This document shows positions 29,517 through 37,504 of a DNA stretch of 64,000 nt, one piece after another. The DNA is from an uncultured Holophagaceae bacterium (GTDB taxonomy: Bacteria > Acidobacteriota > Holophagae > Holophagales > Holophagaceae). The notes under the pieces were generated by a model. That model made no database searches. It worked only from the letters and a program-made list of their open reading frames with translations, and was not told where the DNA came from. The DNA is taken from NCBI GenBank assembly GCA_903843705.1, contig CAIMQW010000093.1, positions 18,803 through 82,802 of the forward strand, read 5' to 3'. The translations under genes were made by a program, and so were the position numbers. Numbering within the stretch: the first letter of the stretch is position 1; every line of letters begins with the position of its first letter.

Positions 29517-30595
29517 GGATTCAGACCTGGATAGTCCGTGTAGCCCTTCTCTCCGGGGGTGTAGAAGGTGGCCATGTCATAGGCGGCCAGCGGCGCGCCG
29601 GCCTGGAGGCGGGCCGGGAGATCTGGGTTCGAGATGAAGGGGCGGCCGAAGGCGATCAGGTCCGCCCGGCCCGCGGCCAGGTCCGCCTGCGCCCGCTCGC
29701 GGTCGTAGCCGCCACTCAGAATCAGCGTGCCGCGGTAGGCCTCCCGGATCTTCTGGACCGTCGTCGGCGCCACCGCGGGCGCGCCCATGGGGCTGTGGTC
29801 CACCAGGTGGAGGTAGACGAGACCCAGACCATCGACCTGCCGAGCCAGGGTGGTGTAGGCCACCTCGGTCTCCGCGAAGGGTGCGATGTCGTTGAACACG
29901 CCATGGGGGGACAGCCGGATGCCCACCCGGTCCTTCCCGATGGCAGCCACCGCCGCGGCAGCCACCTCCAGGGTGACGCGGCTACGGTTCTCGAGGGAGC
30001 CGCCGTAGGCGTCTGTGCGGGTGTTGGAGCCTGGATTGAGGAACTGCTCCAGCAGGTAGCCATTGGCAGCGTGGAGCTCCACCCCGTCGAAGCCTGCCTC
30101 CACCGCGTTGGTGCAGCCCTGGGCGAATTCCGCCACGACCTGCCGGATGTCCACATCGCTCATGCCCCGGGGCACGGGGTGCGGCTGCAGGCCCTGGGTG
30201 TCCGTCCAGATCTCCCCCGCCGCGGCCACCGCCGACGGCGCCAGGACCTCGGCCCCTACAGGCAGGTTGGCCGCATGGCCGATGCGTCCCGTGTGCATCA
30301 ACTGGAGGAAGAGGTGCCCGCCCTGGGCATGCACGGCGGCCGTCACCGCCTTCCAGCCCACCAGCTGGGCCTTAGAAAAGATGCCTGGAATGCGAGGGTA
30401 GCCGAGACCATTGGGAGAGGGCGAGGTGCCTTCGGTGATCAGGAGCCCAGCGCTGGCGCGCTGGCCGTAATACGTTGCCACCAGTTCCCCGGGGACGTTG
30501 CCGAGGGACCGGTTGCGGGTCATGGGGGCCATGACCACACGATTCGAGAGGGTGAGGGGGCCGAGAGGGGCGGAGCTGAAGAGGTCGCGACTCAT
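29513..30595 (-). CDS. Old yellow enzyme family alkene reductase (FMN)
   Basis: 360-residue FMN-dependent ene-reductase of the OYE/NemA type, reducing activated C=C bonds or nitro compounds with NADPH. Visible blocks are 'NRVVMAPMTRNRS', 'GLLITEGTSPSPNGLGYP', the His/Asn pair region 'FLQLMHTGRIGH', 'FDGVELHAANGYLLEQFLNP' and 'YGGSLENRSR', and the FMN phosphate site 'LIAFGRPFISNPDL'. A strong AAAGGAGAT ribosome site precedes ATG 30595. The upstream 60 nt are AT-rich with a TGTTCCAACA dyad, a possible regulator site. Substrate unknown. Confidence 0.93.
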   Translation of the reverse strand: MSRDLFSSAPLGPLTLSNRVVMAPMTRNRSLGNVPGELVATYYGQRASAGLLITEGTSPSPNGLGYPRIPGIFSKAQLVGWKAVTAAVHAQGGHLFLQLMHTGRIGHAANLPVGAEVLAPSAVAAAGEIWTDTQGLQPHPVPRGMSDVDIRQVVAEFAQGCTNAVEAGFDGVELHAANGYLLEQFLNPGSNTRTDAYGGSLENRSRVTLEVAAAAVAAIGKDRVGIRLSPHGVFNDIAPFAETEVAYTTLARQVDGLGLVYLHLVDHSPMGAPAVAPTTVQKIREAYRGTLILSGGYDRERAQADLAAGRADLIAFGRPFISNPDLPARLQAGAPLAAYDMATFYTPGEKGYTDYPGLNP

Positions 30596-30657
30596 GGGGA
30601 TCTCCTTTCCAGAAGAGCACCAGAATAGTCACAAACTCAAACAATATGTTGGAACAT

Positions 30658-31104
30658 TTAATTTAGCCCCTCGGGCTTTCCTTCTAACAACGCCTGCACC
30701 CCCTGCTCCAGGTCGCGGAACTGCGAGGGTTCAGCCTGGAGGATCACCCGGAAGGGCCTGGGCGCCAGCTCCTCGGCCACCGCCCGCAGCACGGCCAGCC
30801 AGGTGATGCCATCGATGGGCGGGGCCTCCTGGAAGAGCCGGTCCGCGTCGAGGATCAGGAAGGTGCCCCCCTCAGGCAGGTCCGCGAGCGCATCCCGCAG
30901 GGCATCCCAGGTGCCCCCGAAGTGAGGGGGGAACTGGGCGGCGGCGGCCCACTCGTCCATGAGCCCGTGCCGGGTCCGCATGCGGGCGCCCCGCAACCAC
31001 CAGACCGGCCCCTTGTCCGCAGTGGCGTCCACGAGGGTGGCCGCCGAGCCGCGCCAGACCTGGATCAGGGGATCTCCGGGGGCCGGGTAGGCGAGGCCGG
31101 TCAT
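30658..31104 (-). CDS. Barstar family RNase inhibitor (probable immunity protein)
   Basis: 148-residue protein with a barstar fold core: 'DEWAAAAQFPPHFGGTWDAL' followed by 'RDALADLP' and 'TFLILDADRLFQ', like the barstar helix and strand that plug barnase. It has an N-terminal extension of about 40 residues relative to barstar (89 aa). ATG overlaps the TGA of the upstream ribonuclease gene (ATGA), so the two are co-translated. Most likely neutralises the cognate RNase in the cytoplasm. Pairing is inferred from fold and position. Confidence 0.82.
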   Translation of the reverse strand: MTGLAYPAPGDPLIQVWRGSAATLVDATADKGPVWWLRGARMRTRHGLMDEWAAAAQFPPHFGGTWDALRDALADLPEGGTFLILDADRLFQEAPPIDGITWLAVLRAVAEELAPRPFRVILQAEPSQFRDLEQGVQALLEGKPEGLN

Positions 31105-31511
31105 TTCACCTCAAGGAAGGTTCGGTAGTGGTCGGTGGTGTACCAGGCCCGGCTGTCGTTGCCGGTCACCAGGCGCTCCGCGCCGCGATTGCGGCCCTCG
31201 GCCCGGGGCCGGACGTCCCACTCGCGATACTCGATGCGCTTCCGCCGGGCGTTGTAGCGGGGCAGCTGGCCCTCGTAGTTGCCGTAGACCCGCCCGCCCA
31301 CGAAGCCCGGCGGGGCATAGCCGTGCTGGCGGACATAGGCGAGGGTGTGGCGCACGTGGGCCGGGATGGCGTCGACCTGCACCACGGCCGTGGGCTGTAC
31401 CGGCGCCGGGGGTGCGGCGGGACCAGGACCACAGGCCAGCGCCGACAGGAGGACCCCCAGGCAGACCAGGCCTGCGGCCAGGAGTGCAAGGGTCCTTCGC
31501 CAACGGGTCAT
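31101..31511 (-). CDS. Barnase-type guanyl-specific ribonuclease, exported
   Basis: 136-residue RNase of the N1/barnase superfamily. A signal-like N-terminus (TLALLAAGLVCLGVLLSALA) ends at 'ALACG', either a signal-peptidase I (ALA) or a weak lipoprotein site. The catalytic domain keeps the barnase residues: Glu97 in 'REWDV' (barnase E73), Arg113 in 'GAERLVTG' (R87) and His128 in 'YTTDHYRTF' (H102). GGAGG precedes ATG 31511. Immediately followed by the barstar-like gene. Likely secreted RNase acting on foreign or competitor RNA; toxicity is expected but not shown. Confidence 0.88.
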   Translation of the reverse strand: MTRWRRTLALLAAGLVCLGVLLSALACGPGPAAPPAPVQPTAVVQVDAIPAHVRHTLAYVRQHGYAPPGFVGGRVYGNYEGQLPRYNARRKRIEYREWDVRPRAEGRNRGAERLVTGNDSRAWYTTDHYRTFLEVK

Positions 31512-31541
31512 GGGTCCTCCGGGGCTAGATGAAGTGTACCC

Positions 31542-32837
31542 CTAGGCGGGCTGGTTCGCGGTGGTGATGGTCTCCAGGCCCTTGGCGTCGGGGCCCGTTT
31601 CGGCCCGGCGCAGGAGGTAGGCGAAGAGGAAGCCGAAGAAGCCCAGGCAGCTGAAAATCCACATGCCAAGGTGATAGCCGGCGGGATTCGCGGCGCTGGC
31701 GGAGGAGTGGTCATTGGCCCAGCCGATGAGGAAGTTGAAGCCCGCCAAGCCCACATTCTGGATCAGGGTCATCAGGCCGTAGGCGGTGCCGAGCTTCTCC
31801 TCGGGAACCAGATAGGCCACCGAGGGCCACATCACCGCGGGAATGAGGCTGAAGGCGATGCCCATGAGGGCCATGGGCACGTAGAGGCTCACGTGGGTGT
31901 AGGCCATGAGCAGGTAGACAGGGATCAGCAGGAGGCTGCCCAACATCATGAAGAGGGCCCGCTTGCCGACGCGGTCCACCAGTAGGCCAAAGAGCGGCGT
32001 CCCCACCATGGCGAAGAGGGTCAGCATCGAGGAGAGGAAGCCCCCGGCCTCACGGCTCACGCCGTGGGCATCCTGGAAGAACTTCACGGCAAAAGTCTGG
32101 AAGGGGAAGATGCCGCTGTAGAACGTGATGCAGAGGGCCACCACGTACCAGTAGGTGGGACTGAACTTCAACAGGTCGCCCCAGACCACCTTGTCTGTGC
32201 CCCCCTGGGAGCGCAGCGTGTAGCGCCGGGCTGCCTGATTCTCCATCAGCCAGTAGATCCCCGCCGCGATCACGCAGACCGATCCGAACACCGTGGAGAT
32301 GAGCAGGGGCGTACGCCAGGAGCCGAAGGCCGAGTGAGCCCATGTGGGGCTGTTGAGGGCCGCGAAGGACCCCAGGCGGGCGATGAGCAGGTTGATGCCG
32401 AAGGCGAAGCTCAACTCCTTCCCCCGAAACCACTGGGCCACCGCAGCCGTCACCGCGACGATGAGGCTCTCCGCGCCCAGCCCGAAGATCAGGCGCCCCG
32501 TCGCCATGATGGCGAGGCGGGGGCTCAGGGCCGTCACCGCCGCTCCCAGGAAGCAGAGCAGCGCAAAAATGAAGGTGGCGCGCTTCACCCCGATCCGGTC
32601 GATGAGGATGCCGCCGATGAGCACCATCACCACGTTGGGCACGCTGTAGATGCCCTGCAGCAGGCCAATGTTCGCGTCCGTGAACCCCAGTTGCTTCTGC
32701 AGCACGTCCGCGAGGGGGCTGATGGCGTCATAGACGTAGTAGTTGCCGAACATGGCCAAGCTAATGACCACCAGCACCAGCCAGCGGAAGGCTGGGGGTG
32801 GCGCGGGGCGTTCCTGGGCTGGCACAGACGAGGACAT
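31542..32837 (-). CDS. MFS transporter
   Basis: 431-residue major facilitator superfamily protein, twelve predicted helices. The loop 2-3 motif appears as 'GGILIDRIGVKRATF' and its C-half counterpart as 'FGLLVDRVGKRALF'. Opens 'WLVLVVISLAMFGNYYVYD'. Style is that of the family that includes MFSD1 and oxalate/formate-like carriers, but the substrate is unknown. ATG 32837 (MSSSVP) has GGGAG 5 nt upstream; the track's start would extend a non-hydrophobic Lys-rich leader into the AT-rich promoter region. Divergent from the M4 protease gene. Confidence 0.88.
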   Translation of the reverse strand: MSSSVPAQERPAPPPAFRWLVLVVISLAMFGNYYVYDAISPLADVLQKQLGFTDANIGLLQGIYSVPNVVMVLIGGILIDRIGVKRATFIFALLCFLGAAVTALSPRLAIMATGRLIFGLGAESLIVAVTAAVAQWFRGKELSFAFGINLLIARLGSFAALNSPTWAHSAFGSWRTPLLISTVFGSVCVIAAGIYWLMENQAARRYTLRSQGGTDKVVWGDLLKFSPTYWYVVALCITFYSGIFPFQTFAVKFFQDAHGVSREAGGFLSSMLTLFAMVGTPLFGLLVDRVGKRALFMMLGSLLLIPVYLLMAYTHVSLYVPMALMGIAFSLIPAVMWPSVAYLVPEEKLGTAYGLMTLIQNVGLAGFNFLIGWANDHSSASAANPAGYHLGMWIFSCLGFFGFLFAYLLRRAETGPDAKGLETITTANQPA

Positions 32838-32922
32838 GGAGCTCCCGAATTGGATAACGCTCCATCCTGCCAGCAACAGGGATGAGGCCTTGGAGAGAAG
32901 TGCTGCGATAGAAATTGTTTTC

Positions 32923-32951
32923 TTGCTTTTTGGCTGATTGCTTTCTATTTT
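32923..32951 (+). promoter_or_regulatory. Candidate sigma-70 promoter for the M4 peptidase gene
   Basis: TTGCTT (32923-32928), 17 nt, then TATTTT (32946-32951) on the plus strand, about 80 nt before ATG 33030. The 32840-33000 region is strikingly AT-rich for this genome. A good ribosome site AAAGGAG (33017-33023) precedes the start. Match is by eye; experimentally unverified. Confidence 0.45.
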
Positions 32952-33029
32952 CAAAACACAATCATTCACTGTTTATTCCTTCTCTTATGTCAGACCAGTG
33001 CGACCCTTCGGTCCTCAAAGGAGTTTCCA

Positions 33030-34721
33030 ATGTCAACCCGCCTTGCCTTTCGCCTGATCGCAGCCGGACTGCTTCTGGTGCCCACCCTCGGGGCGCGCGA
33101 CCACGAATCGCCCCTCGCTGCCGAGGCCCAGCGACACCTGGAGGCCCGGGTCTACCAGCTGGGTCTCAGCCGCGACCACAGCTTCGCCACCCGGAACGTG
33201 TTTGAGGAGGCCACGGGCGAAGCCCACGTCCGCCTGAACCAATTCTACAAGGGCGTGCGGGTCTTCGAAGGTGAGTCCATCGTCCACCTCCGGGGCGGCG
33301 CGGTCACCGAGCACACGGATGCCCTGGTCCGAGGCCTCGCCCTGAACGTATCCCCCTCTCTCAGCGCCCCAGAGGCCCTGGCTGTCACCCATGGGCTGCT
33401 CGCACCCCGGGGGGCCTACGCCTACGCGCCCACCGCCGAGATGGTGATCGCCACTCCCACCGAGGGTTCCGAGAAGGGCCGCCCGCCCGCCCCCGCCCTG
33501 GTCTACTACGTGCACACCGAGCTCGAGAACGCCCAGGATGGCATCCGCCACACGGACTTCCTGGTGGATGCCCACACGGGCGCTGTGCTGGAGCAGTGGA
33601 ATGCCCTGCACACCGCCGGTGTCACGGCCACCGGCAACAGCCAGTATTCCGGGGTCGTGTCCCTGCCCGCCAACAGCACGGCCACGGGCTTCGAGTTGCG
33701 GGACATGACCCGGGGCGCCCGCGGCACCTTCGGCAACAACGTGGTGACCAACGCCAACCACGCCGCCACGAGCTCCACCGCGGCTGGCACCGTCTACACC
33801 AGCGCCAGCAACACCTGGGGCGACGGGGCGAACTATGTCGAAGGCAGCGCCACCACCGCTGCCAATGGCCAGACCGCCGCCGTGGACGCGATGTACGGCA
33901 TGGCCCAGACCTGGGACTTCTATGCGAAGGTCTTCGGCCGCAACGGCATCGACAATGCGGGTACCGCCACCTACAGCCGGGTCCACATCGGCAGCGGCTA
34001 CGACAACGCCTTCTGGTCAGACAGCTGCTTCTGCATGACCTACGGCGACGGGACCAGCTTCCTCACCCTGACCGCCCTCGACGTGGCCGGCCACGAGATG
34101 AGCCACGGGGTGTGCGCCCGCACCGCCAACCTGGCCTACCGGGCCGAGTCCGGGGGCTTGAACGAGGCCAACTCGGACATCTTCGGCACCCTGGTCGAGT
34201 TCATGGCCCGCGGCGGCGGCAGCAGCATCATCCCCAACTACACGGCGATCACGAGCACCATCGGCACCGTAGCTGGCGCCGTCCCGGCGGCGAACTACCT
34301 CATCGGCGAGCAGCTCGAGACCAGCGCCTTCCCCAAGCCCCTCCGCTACATGTACAAGCCGAGCCTGGACGGCGCCAGCGCAGACGCCTGGTCCACCAGC
34401 CTCAAGCGGCTCGACGTGCACTACAGCTCCGGCCCCGCGAACCACTTCTTCTTCTTGCTCGCCCACGGCAGCCAGAAGGATGCCTTCTCGGGCGGCATCC
34501 AGTCCCCTCTGGCCAACGGCGTCACCAGCATCACGGGCCTCGGCAACGACCTGGCCGGGCGCATCTGGTACAAGGCTCTCACCGGCTACATGACCAGCAG
34601 CACGACCTACGCTGGCGCCCGCACCGCCACCCTGAGCGCCTGCACGGCCCTGGGCTACAGCGCTGGCAGCACGGTCTACACCACCGTGAACAGCGCCTGG
34701 CTCGCGGTCAACGTCAAGTAG
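33030..34721 (+). CDS. Secreted M4 (thermolysin-like) metallopeptidase
   Basis: 563-residue zinc metalloprotease precursor. Signal peptide (AFRLIAAGLLLVPTLGA), FTP/PepSY-type propeptide (about residues 25-195, 'RNVFEEATGEAHVRLNQFYKG', 'LVDAHTGAVLEQWNAL'), then the M4 catalytic domain. Zinc motif H355-E-x-x-H359 in 'VAGHEMSHGV' and third ligand E379 in 'SGGLNEANSD' are intact, as is the C-terminal region 'SSGPANHFFFLLAHG' with the catalytic His. Ends 'VNSAWLAVNVK'. Exported to degrade protein for nutrition or self-defence. A strong terminator follows at 34740. Confidence 0.96.
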   Translation: MSTRLAFRLIAAGLLLVPTLGARDHESPLAAEAQRHLEARVYQLGLSRDHSFATRNVFEEATGEAHVRLNQFYKGVRVFEGESIVHLRGGAVTEHTDALVRGLALNVSPSLSAPEALAVTHGLLAPRGAYAYAPTAEMVIATPTEGSEKGRPPAPALVYYVHTELENAQDGIRHTDFLVDAHTGAVLEQWNALHTAGVTATGNSQYSGVVSLPANSTATGFELRDMTRGARGTFGNNVVTNANHAATSSTAAGTVYTSASNTWGDGANYVEGSATTAANGQTAAVDAMYGMAQTWDFYAKVFGRNGIDNAGTATYSRVHIGSGYDNAFWSDSCFCMTYGDGTSFLTLTALDVAGHEMSHGVCARTANLAYRAESGGLNEANSDIFGTLVEFMARGGGSSIIPNYTAITSTIGTVAGAVPAANYLIGEQLETSAFPKPLRYMYKPSLDGASADAWSTSLKRLDVHYSSGPANHFFFLLAHGSQKDAFSGGIQSPLANGVTSITGLGNDLAGRIWYKALTGYMTSSTTYAGARTATLSACTALGYSAGSTVYTTVNSAWLAVNVK

Positions 34722-34739
34722 ACCCACCTCCCTTCCTGC

Positions 34740-34774
34740 GGCGCCCAGGGCCTTCCTGGGCGCCGTTGTCGTTT
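34740..34774 (+). terminator. Rho-independent terminator after the M4 peptidase
   Basis: GGCGCCCAGG-GCCTT-CCTGGGCGCC forms a 10-bp GC-rich stem, followed by GTTGTCGTTT. It lies 19 nt after the stop codon. Confidence 0.8.
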
Positions 34775-34809
34775 GCAGCGCCGCCTCGCCTGTCGGATAG
34801 TTAGGAGTC

Positions 34810-35544
34810 ATGACCGCCCCCGCCCGCAGGACCTGCCCCAGCTGCCAGACGCGCCTGTCGCCTCTGGCCGCGGAGTGTCCCGAGTGCGGGCTGGGCTTGG
34901 CGCCCCCCCGGCAGAGCCGCCCCCTACTGTTCCAGGCCTCAGCCCTGGCCCAGGTGGCGTTCTCGCCGCCGCCCCGGACCCTCACGGCCCCCGCCCTGGG
35001 CCGGGTGGCGCCCATCGCGGTCGAGGTGAGCCCCGACGAGCTCCTGCAGGCGCCCTTCCGGGACCCCGCGCGTTCCGCCGCACCCGAGCCCGCTCACGAC
35101 CTGCTCCCCCAGCCCGCGCTCGGCGCCGAACCCACCACCAGCTTCTGGCCCCTGGTGAAGGTGGAGGCCACTGAGGCGCTGTTGCTGGCCTGCCTCCAGG
35201 TTCTGGGCCTGCTGCTGCCGGCCTGGGTCCTGGGCGTCCCGCCGGCCCGGTTGCTGACGGGGGCCTGGTACTTCATGGTGCCTTACCTGGTCGCGCTGTC
35301 CTGGGTGCTGTTCCTGGCGCCCCTCGGCCTCACGGGACAGTCGCCAATGATGGGCTATTTCGGAGTCACCCTACCCGAGAATACCCCTGAGCGACGCATC
35401 GCCTTCTCCCTGGTGCATCTGGTCTCCGTGGCCTGCTTCCCCCTGAGCTTTCTCTGTATGGTGCTGAGCCCCCGCCACCAGACCCTGGCCGAGCTGCTCA
35501 GCGGCCAGGAGTTGCTGGCCCGGCCGGTACCCAGGCTGCGTTAA
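34810..35544 (+). CDS. Zinc-ribbon plus RDD-like membrane protein
   Basis: 244-residue protein. N-terminal zinc ribbon (CPSCQTRLSPLAAECPECG, four Cys) then a Pro-rich stretch to about residue 105. The C-terminal part holds three to four hydrophobic helices ('ALLLACLQVLGLLLPAWVL', 'WYFMVPYLVALSWVLFLAPL', 'FSLVHLVSVACFPLSFLCMV') resembling an RDD domain ('TLAELLSGQELL' at the end). Function unknown. Upstream a short gap after the peptidase terminator; converges on the transporter gene 10 nt downstream. Confidence 0.7.
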   Translation: MTAPARRTCPSCQTRLSPLAAECPECGLGLAPPRQSRPLLFQASALAQVAFSPPPRTLTAPALGRVAPIAVEVSPDELLQAPFRDPARSAAPEPAHDLLPQPALGAEPTTSFWPLVKVEATEALLLACLQVLGLLLPAWVLGVPPARLLTGAWYFMVPYLVALSWVLFLAPLGLTGQSPMMGYFGVTLPENTPERRIAFSLVHLVSVACFPLSFLCMVLSPRHQTLAELLSGQELLARPVPRLR

Positions 35545-35554
35545 CCCACCAGCC

Positions 35555-37483
35555 CTAAGGCAGATGCACGGGCACCGAGGTCACGATCACCCCGGTCCGC
35601 AGCAGCAGCGCCGCCTTGATGCGCAAGGCGCTCTGGTTGTGGAGGAACTGCTGCCACCAGTGGGAGGTGATGAACTCGGGCAGGACGACCGTGAGGGCCA
35701 GCTCAGGCTCCGCCTTTAGCAGGCGCTCCACCTCTTCAAGGATCGGCTCCACCATGCGGCGGTAGGGGCTGGGCAGCACCCGCAGGGGGATGCCCATGCC
35801 GTAGCTGGTCCAGTCCTCCCGGAGCCGCTCGATGGCGCTGCTGTCCCGGCCGCCGTCCGACCCCAGGTCCACCGTGATGGCCTCCACCCGGTCGCCGGAG
35901 ATGAGGCGGGCGTAGAGGAGGGCCTGCACCACGCCGCCGTGGATGCTGTTGACCAGCACCAGCGCGTGGTGCTTGGGCAGCAGCACCGCGTCCGTCCGGC
36001 TGGCGGCCAGCCGCGAGCGCACCCCGACGTAGTGGCGCCGGATGCCGAGGTGGAGCACCACCAGCAGAGGCACCAGCAGGAGGACGATCCAGGCCCCGTG
36101 GATGAACTTGGTGATGGCGATGTCCAGCAGCACGATTAGGGCCGTGACCGCGCCCAGGCCGTTCACGAACGCCTTCAGATGCCAGTGGCGGCCCCGCACC
36201 TTCCGCCAGTGGACCACCATGCCCGACTGGCTGAGGGTGAAGCCGATGAACACGCCCGCGGCGTAGAGGGGCAGCAGCACGTCCGTGTTCGCATGGAACA
36301 GCCACACCAGCAGCGCCGAGAAGAAGAACAGCAGCAGGATGCCGTTGGAGAAGACCAGGCGGTCGCCCTGGCTGGCGAACTGCCGGGGCAGGAAGCCATC
36401 CCGGGCCTGCAGGGCCGCCAGTCGGGGGAAGTCAGCAAAGGCCGTGTTCGCAGCCACCACCAGGATGGCGAAGGTAAAGCCCTGGACCCCGTAGTAGATC
36501 AGCTTGGGCAGCCCCTGGCTAACGTCCCCCAGGATGGCCTTGTTCAGCTTGGACAGCAGGGTCTCGGCCACCATGCTGGGGTCCGCGCTGTGCTGGTAGG
36601 TGACGCCAAAGCGATGCGCGAGGAAGGTGATGCCCAGGAACATGGTGCCCAGCAGCAGCACCATCCAGACCATGGTCTTGGCGGCGTTGGGGCCCGCGGG
36701 CTCGCGGAAGGCGGTGGAGCCGTTGCTGATGGCCTCGACGCCGGTGAGGGCGGTGCAGCCCGCGCTGTAGGCCCGCATGAAGACCCACACCATGGACAGG
36801 CCCGCCAGTTGGACGCTCTGCTCCGCCGCCTGCTGGGCTTCCGGCAGCGCGGGGCCCCACCCCAGGAGGATCTGCACCAAGCCATAACCCAGCACCAGGA
36901 GGATGCTGACGACGAACCCATAGGTGGGGATGGCGAACACGATCCCGCTCTCCCGGATGCCCCGGAGGTTCATCAGGGCGATGAAGCCGATGGCCAGGAT
37001 GGTCAGGAAGACATTGTGGCCCGCCAACGCCGGCACCGCCGCCGTGATGGCCGCCACGCCCGAGGAGACCGACACCGCCACCGTCAGCAGGTAGTCAATG
37101 AGCAGCGAGGCCCCCGCGGTCAGGGCCGGCAGGTCCCCCAGGTTCTCCTTGGCCACGATGTAGGCGCCGCCGCCGCCGGGATAGGCCAGGATGGTCTGCC
37201 GATAGCTGATGGCGAGGATCACCAGCAGGGCCACGATACCCAGGGCCACTGGAATGGACCAGCCGAGGATCCCGTGGCCGGCCACGCCCGCGATCACCCC
37301 CACGCCCGCCACGGGGAGCAGGGCCCCCGACAACGAGGCCATGATCTCCTGGGTGGCGTAGGCCACGGAGGAGAGGGCGTCCGAGCTGAACACCGCCAGA
37401 CCGACGGGATTGCTGATCTTGGTGTGGGGCGTCTCCTGGCTCGACAGCCGTCTGCCCAGGAGGATCCGCCTCAGGCTCTGCAT
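35555..37483 (-). CDS. APC-superfamily KimA-like potassium transporter (paralogue 2)
   Basis: 642-residue membrane transporter of the APC superfamily, close in style to KimA (YdaO), the c-di-AMP-controlled K+/H+ symporter. Features: N-term 'LLGRRLSSQETPHTKISNPV', 'FSSDALSSVAYATQEIMASL', 'YPGGGGAYIVAKENLG', 'TGVEAISNGSTAFREPAGPN' and a hydrophilic C-terminal third with USP-like strands ('ALVLVNSIHGGVVQALLYAR', 'LTVVLPEFITSHWWQQFLHN'). Twelve helices in the first 480 residues. Paralogue of the next gene upstream in the operon, which it follows by 21 nt. K+ specificity is inferred; amino-acid transport cannot be excluded. Confidence 0.8.
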   Translation of the reverse strand: MQSLRRILLGRRLSSQETPHTKISNPVGLAVFSSDALSSVAYATQEIMASLSGALLPVAGVGVIAGVAGHGILGWSIPVALGIVALLVILAISYRQTILAYPGGGGAYIVAKENLGDLPALTAGASLLIDYLLTVAVSVSSGVAAITAAVPALAGHNVFLTILAIGFIALMNLRGIRESGIVFAIPTYGFVVSILLVLGYGLVQILLGWGPALPEAQQAAEQSVQLAGLSMVWVFMRAYSAGCTALTGVEAISNGSTAFREPAGPNAAKTMVWMVLLLGTMFLGITFLAHRFGVTYQHSADPSMVAETLLSKLNKAILGDVSQGLPKLIYYGVQGFTFAILVVAANTAFADFPRLAALQARDGFLPRQFASQGDRLVFSNGILLLFFFSALLVWLFHANTDVLLPLYAAGVFIGFTLSQSGMVVHWRKVRGRHWHLKAFVNGLGAVTALIVLLDIAITKFIHGAWIVLLLVPLLVVLHLGIRRHYVGVRSRLAASRTDAVLLPKHHALVLVNSIHGGVVQALLYARLISGDRVEAITVDLGSDGGRDSSAIERLREDWTSYGMGIPLRVLPSPYRRMVEPILEEVERLLKAEPELALTVVLPEFITSHWWQQFLHNQSALRIKAALLLRTGVIVTSVPVHLP

Positions 37484-37504
37484 CCTGCCACCCCAGGAGG
37501 GAGG

